Source of the DNA: Gammaproteobacteria bacterium
Lineage (GTDB): Bacteria; Pseudomonadota; Gammaproteobacteria; DRJJ01
Assembly: GCA_011052255.1 (NCBI GenBank)
Contig: DRJJ01000047.1
Span: 1 to 7,027, forward strand
Reading direction: 5' to 3'
DNA: 7,027 nt
Shown: in pieces, positions 5,173 through 7,027 of the stretch
Layout: the number at the start of each line of letters is the position of its first letter
How positions within the stretch are numbered: the first letter of the stretch is position 1
The notes under the pieces: model-generated
What the model saw: the letters and a program-made list of their open reading frames with translations, nothing else
Told to the model about the DNA's origin: nothing
Database searches by the model: none
Made by a program: the position numbers and the translations under genes

Positions 5173-6494
5173 TTTTCTACCTGACGCTGCCCTACGGTTA
5201 CGGTTACCATGCTGCCAGGTTGCAAGCGACGACGAAAGGCATCACGCACCTGATGCAGGCTCAGGCCATTAATGCGTTCATTAAATCGGTCCAGATAATC
5301 CAGTGGTAATTTGTAATAACCTATCATGGCCAGGTATCCGACGATTTTGCTGTTACTGTCGATACGTAACGGAAAGCCACCGGTGATACTTTTTTTGGCG
5401 GTGCTCAGCTGTTCGGCACTGATGCCATCCTTGATGTACTTGTTCAGGGTATCGCGCAGCACTTTCATGCTTTCAGTAACCTGGTCATTGCGGGTCTGCA
5501 TGCCCACTATGAATGGCCCCTTGCGACGCAGTGGTACAAAATAACTGTACACGCTGTAGGCCAGCCCCCGTTTTTCACGTACCTCTTCGGCTAACAGCGA
5601 CACCAGCCCGCTTCCGCCCAGGACATGATTGGCAACATACAGCGCAAAATAGTCCGGATCACCCCGGTACATACCCGGCTGACCAATTCGTATATGCGTC
5701 TGGCTGGACGGGAATTCAATATGCTCAGTGCTGGCCGCCGTCAGGTCCTTGACCGGTAGCAGCGCAGCGGCCGCCTGACCCTGCTCAAGACGCGCGCTCA
5801 GTCGCTCGGCAATACGCTCTGCGTGTTTGCGATCAATGTCGCCAACCATCGCAATCACCGCATTTTTAGCGACATAGTATCGCTGGTAAAACGTCTTCAG
5901 GTCTTTCGTGGTAAGCGCCTTGACGCTTTCAATTGTGCCCGAAACAGGGCTCGCGTAAGGATGTGCTCCGTATACTGCTCTGTAAAAGGCCTTGCTGGCC
6001 TGGCTGGCCGGTGACTGTTCGCTCTGCTTTAACGCTACCAGCACACGCTGTTGCTCACGTTTGAAATCGGCTTCATTAAAATCCGGTCGTGCCAGCATCT
6101 TCTCCAGTACCTGCAGAGAGGGCTTCATCAGCGCCGGATCCGACAGGCTGCGCAGCGACAACCAGCCTGTATCCCGGTCAGCACCACTGCTGGCGTTGGC
6201 ACCAACACCTTCAAGCCTATTGGCTATCTGGTCTGCGCTCAAGCCATCTGCGCCGAAGCTGAACAGGTGATTGGTCAGAGACGCCAGCCCGGCCTTGCCA
6301 TTGTCACGCGCACTGCCGGCATCAAACTGGATGCGAATATCCAGCATCGGTAATTGCGCTGCCGGCACGAAATAGACCCGCACGCCGTTCAATGTAGTCC
6401 AGTGCTGTATGTCGGGCCCGGCCACGGCCAGTCCTGTGCTTAGCAATAAGCCCAGCAGGATAGTCAGGCGCATGCGGCGCATTGAAGTATTCAT
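5169..6494 (-). CDS. M16 family peptidase subunit with degenerate zinc site, secreted
   Basis: This M16 (insulinase/processing peptidase-like) protein is probably exported. From the chosen start it has 441 residues. MNTSMRRMR is followed by a hydrophobic stretch and an AVA-G cleavage site, a typical Sec signal peptide (about 1-25), so the location is probably periplasmic. Two M16 domains follow. Where active members have HxxEH, this one reads SLTNH (about 72-76), and the downstream metal-binding glutamate is also missing (RVLVALKQ, about 150-157). It should therefore not bind zinc. The C-terminal domain keeps REKRGLAYSV (about 306-315), the Arg/Tyr substrate-binding motif. The likely partner is the M16 gene just upstream. 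Start: AAGGA (6500-6504) lies 5 nt before ATG 6494. A second ATG at 6557, overlapping the upstream stop as TAATG and preceded by GGAGG at 9 nt, would add 21 residues ahead of the signal peptide. Confidence 0.92.
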   Translation of the reverse strand: MNTSMRRMRLTILLGLLLSTGLAVAGPDIQHWTTLNGVRVYFVPAAQLPMLDIRIQFDAGSARDNGKAGLASLTNHLFSFGADGLSADQIANRLEGVGANASSGADRDTGWLSLRSLSDPALMKPSLQVLEKMLARPDFNEADFKREQQRVLVALKQSEQSPASQASKAFYRAVYGAHPYASPVSGTIESVKALTTKDLKTFYQRYYVAKNAVIAMVGDIDRKHAERIAERLSARLEQGQAAAALLPVKDLTAASTEHIEFPSSQTHIRIGQPGMYRGDPDYFALYVANHVLGGSGLVSLLAEEVREKRGLAYSVYSYFVPLRRKGPFIVGMQTRNDQVTESMKVLRDTLNKYIKDGISAEQLSTAKKSITGGFPLRIDSNSKIVGYLAMIGYYKLPLDYLDRFNERINGLSLHQVRDAFRRRLQPGSMVTVTVGQRQVEK

Positions 6495-6499
6495 AGGTT

Positions 6500-6504
6500 T
6501 CCTT
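6500..6504 (-). promoter_or_regulatory. Ribosome binding site supporting the inner start of the second M16 gene
   Basis: AAGGA on the minus strand lies 5 nt before ATG 6494, which gives a normal-length signal peptide. The competing start at 6557 has GGAGG at 6567-6571 with a 9-nt spacer. The sequence alone does not fully settle the choice. Signal-peptide geometry favours 6494. Confidence 0.5.
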
Positions 6505-6556
6505 GGCTGATGGCTCAGGGAGTGACGGTTTATGAGCTGATGGATTCCGGCTTTCA

Positions 6557-7027
6557 TTAATGATGCCCTCCGCTGACAGCATGCGGACGCGGTTTTTTCT
6601 GATCCATCGGTAACGGCACCAGCCGCGCGATCGTCAGGTTTTCCTCCGTCAGGTATTTTTTTGCCACTGCCTGAATCTGCTCAGCGGTGATCGCACGAAT
6701 ACGTTTAACGTATTCCTCTCCCACACGCCAGTCCATGCCAACGGTTTCCAGCATACCGATCTGCATCGCCTGATAAAACACAGAGTCTTTTTCATAAACG
6801 TCGTTCGCTACGACCTGCGCCTTGACCCGGTCCAGCTCTGCCTGGGTCACAGGCTGCTCGCGCAGTTGTTTGACCTGCTCCAGCAGGGCCGCCTGTACCG
6901 CATCCATATTCGCGCCCTGGGCCGGATTGGCCTCCAGCAGCAGCAGGCCATTCATGCGATTGTTCAGGCTGTAGCCTGCACCGGCCGCGGTGGCGATCTG
7001 TTTATCGCGCACCAGTTGCCTGGCCAG
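6557..7027 (-). CDS. M16 family peptidase, C-terminal part (5' end outside window)
   Basis: An open frame enters from the right edge and gives 156 residues to a TAA at 6557-6559. It opens LARQLVRDKQIATAAGAGYSL, which aligns with the substrate-binding region of the last M16 domain. It continues with a helical segment (AALLEQVKQLREQPVTQAELDRVKAQ), then ITAEQIQAVAKKYLTEENLTIARLVP, a usual end of the fold, and closes with a short His-rich tail (SGGHH). The N-terminal half, where a zinc-binding HxxEH should be, lies outside, so activity cannot be judged here. By analogy with two-subunit M16B peptidases it is expected to be the zinc-bearing partner of the gene that follows. The junction TAATG overlaps by one base with the outer candidate start of that gene. 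Confidence 0.88.
   Translation of the reverse strand: MARQLVRDKQIATAAGAGYSLNNRMNGLLLLEANPAQGANMDAVQAALLEQVKQLREQPVTQAELDRVKAQVVANDVYEKDSVFYQAMQIGMLETVGMDWRVGEEYVKRIRAITAEQIQAVAKKYLTEENLTIARLVPLPMDQKKPRPHAVSGGHH

Noticed and set aside
5992..6353. Plus-strand open frames of about 92-100 codons inside the second M16 gene
   Set aside because: They are shadows of a clear M16 reading frame on the minus strand.

Overview
The window looks like ordinary chromosomal housekeeping DNA of a gammaproteobacterium. The evidence is an FNR/Anr-type oxygen regulator with the four Fe-S cysteines, an Allochromatium/YfhL-type 2[4Fe-4S] ferredoxin next to coaD, and a peptidase-peptidase-rsmD run. From memory, a similar fdx1-coaD / rsmD-M16-M16 neighbourhood occurs in Pseudomonas, where it leads on to ftsY. 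I cannot name the genus. The ferredoxin most resembles those of purple sulfur bacteria and pseudomonads. Nothing in the window looks mobile: no insertion sequence, tRNA, integrase, CRISPR array or long repeat was seen.

Left part (1-2703, minus strand): a compact histidine cluster read right to left as hisB, hisH, hisA, hisF, with gaps of about 30 nt. HisB is the short monofunctional dehydratase. HisA isomerises ProFAR to PRFAR. HisH and HisF form the glutamine amidotransferase/cyclase that makes imidazole-glycerol phosphate and AICAR, and HisB dehydrates the former. HisF is cut by the left edge after 207 codons. hisG, hisD and hisC are not in front of hisB, so the first pathway steps must be encoded elsewhere.

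Middle (2704-2902): a 199-bp divergent control region between hisB (minus) and an fnr/anr-like gene (plus, 2903-3667). It holds a plausible hisB promoter, a small hairpin at the expected hisB mRNA 5' end, an FNR-like half-site and several short palindromes. A hairpin at 3689-3709 separates the convergent fnr and ferredoxin genes and probably terminates both.

Right part (3740-7027, minus strand): read right to left, the end of an M16 peptidase gene, a second M16 gene whose zinc motif is degenerate but whose Arg/Tyr motif is intact, rsmD (16S rRNA methyltransferase), coaD (CoA synthesis) and the ferredoxin. The peptidase pair is joined by TAATG, and the second peptidase and rsmD by ATGA, indicating one coupled transcript. 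coaD and the ferredoxin follow after gaps of 68 and 39 nt, and the ferredoxin may have its own -10 box.

No convincing undescribed system was found. The points most worth a second look are the split-active-site M16 pair, the choice of its start codon, and the shared hisB/fnr control region.
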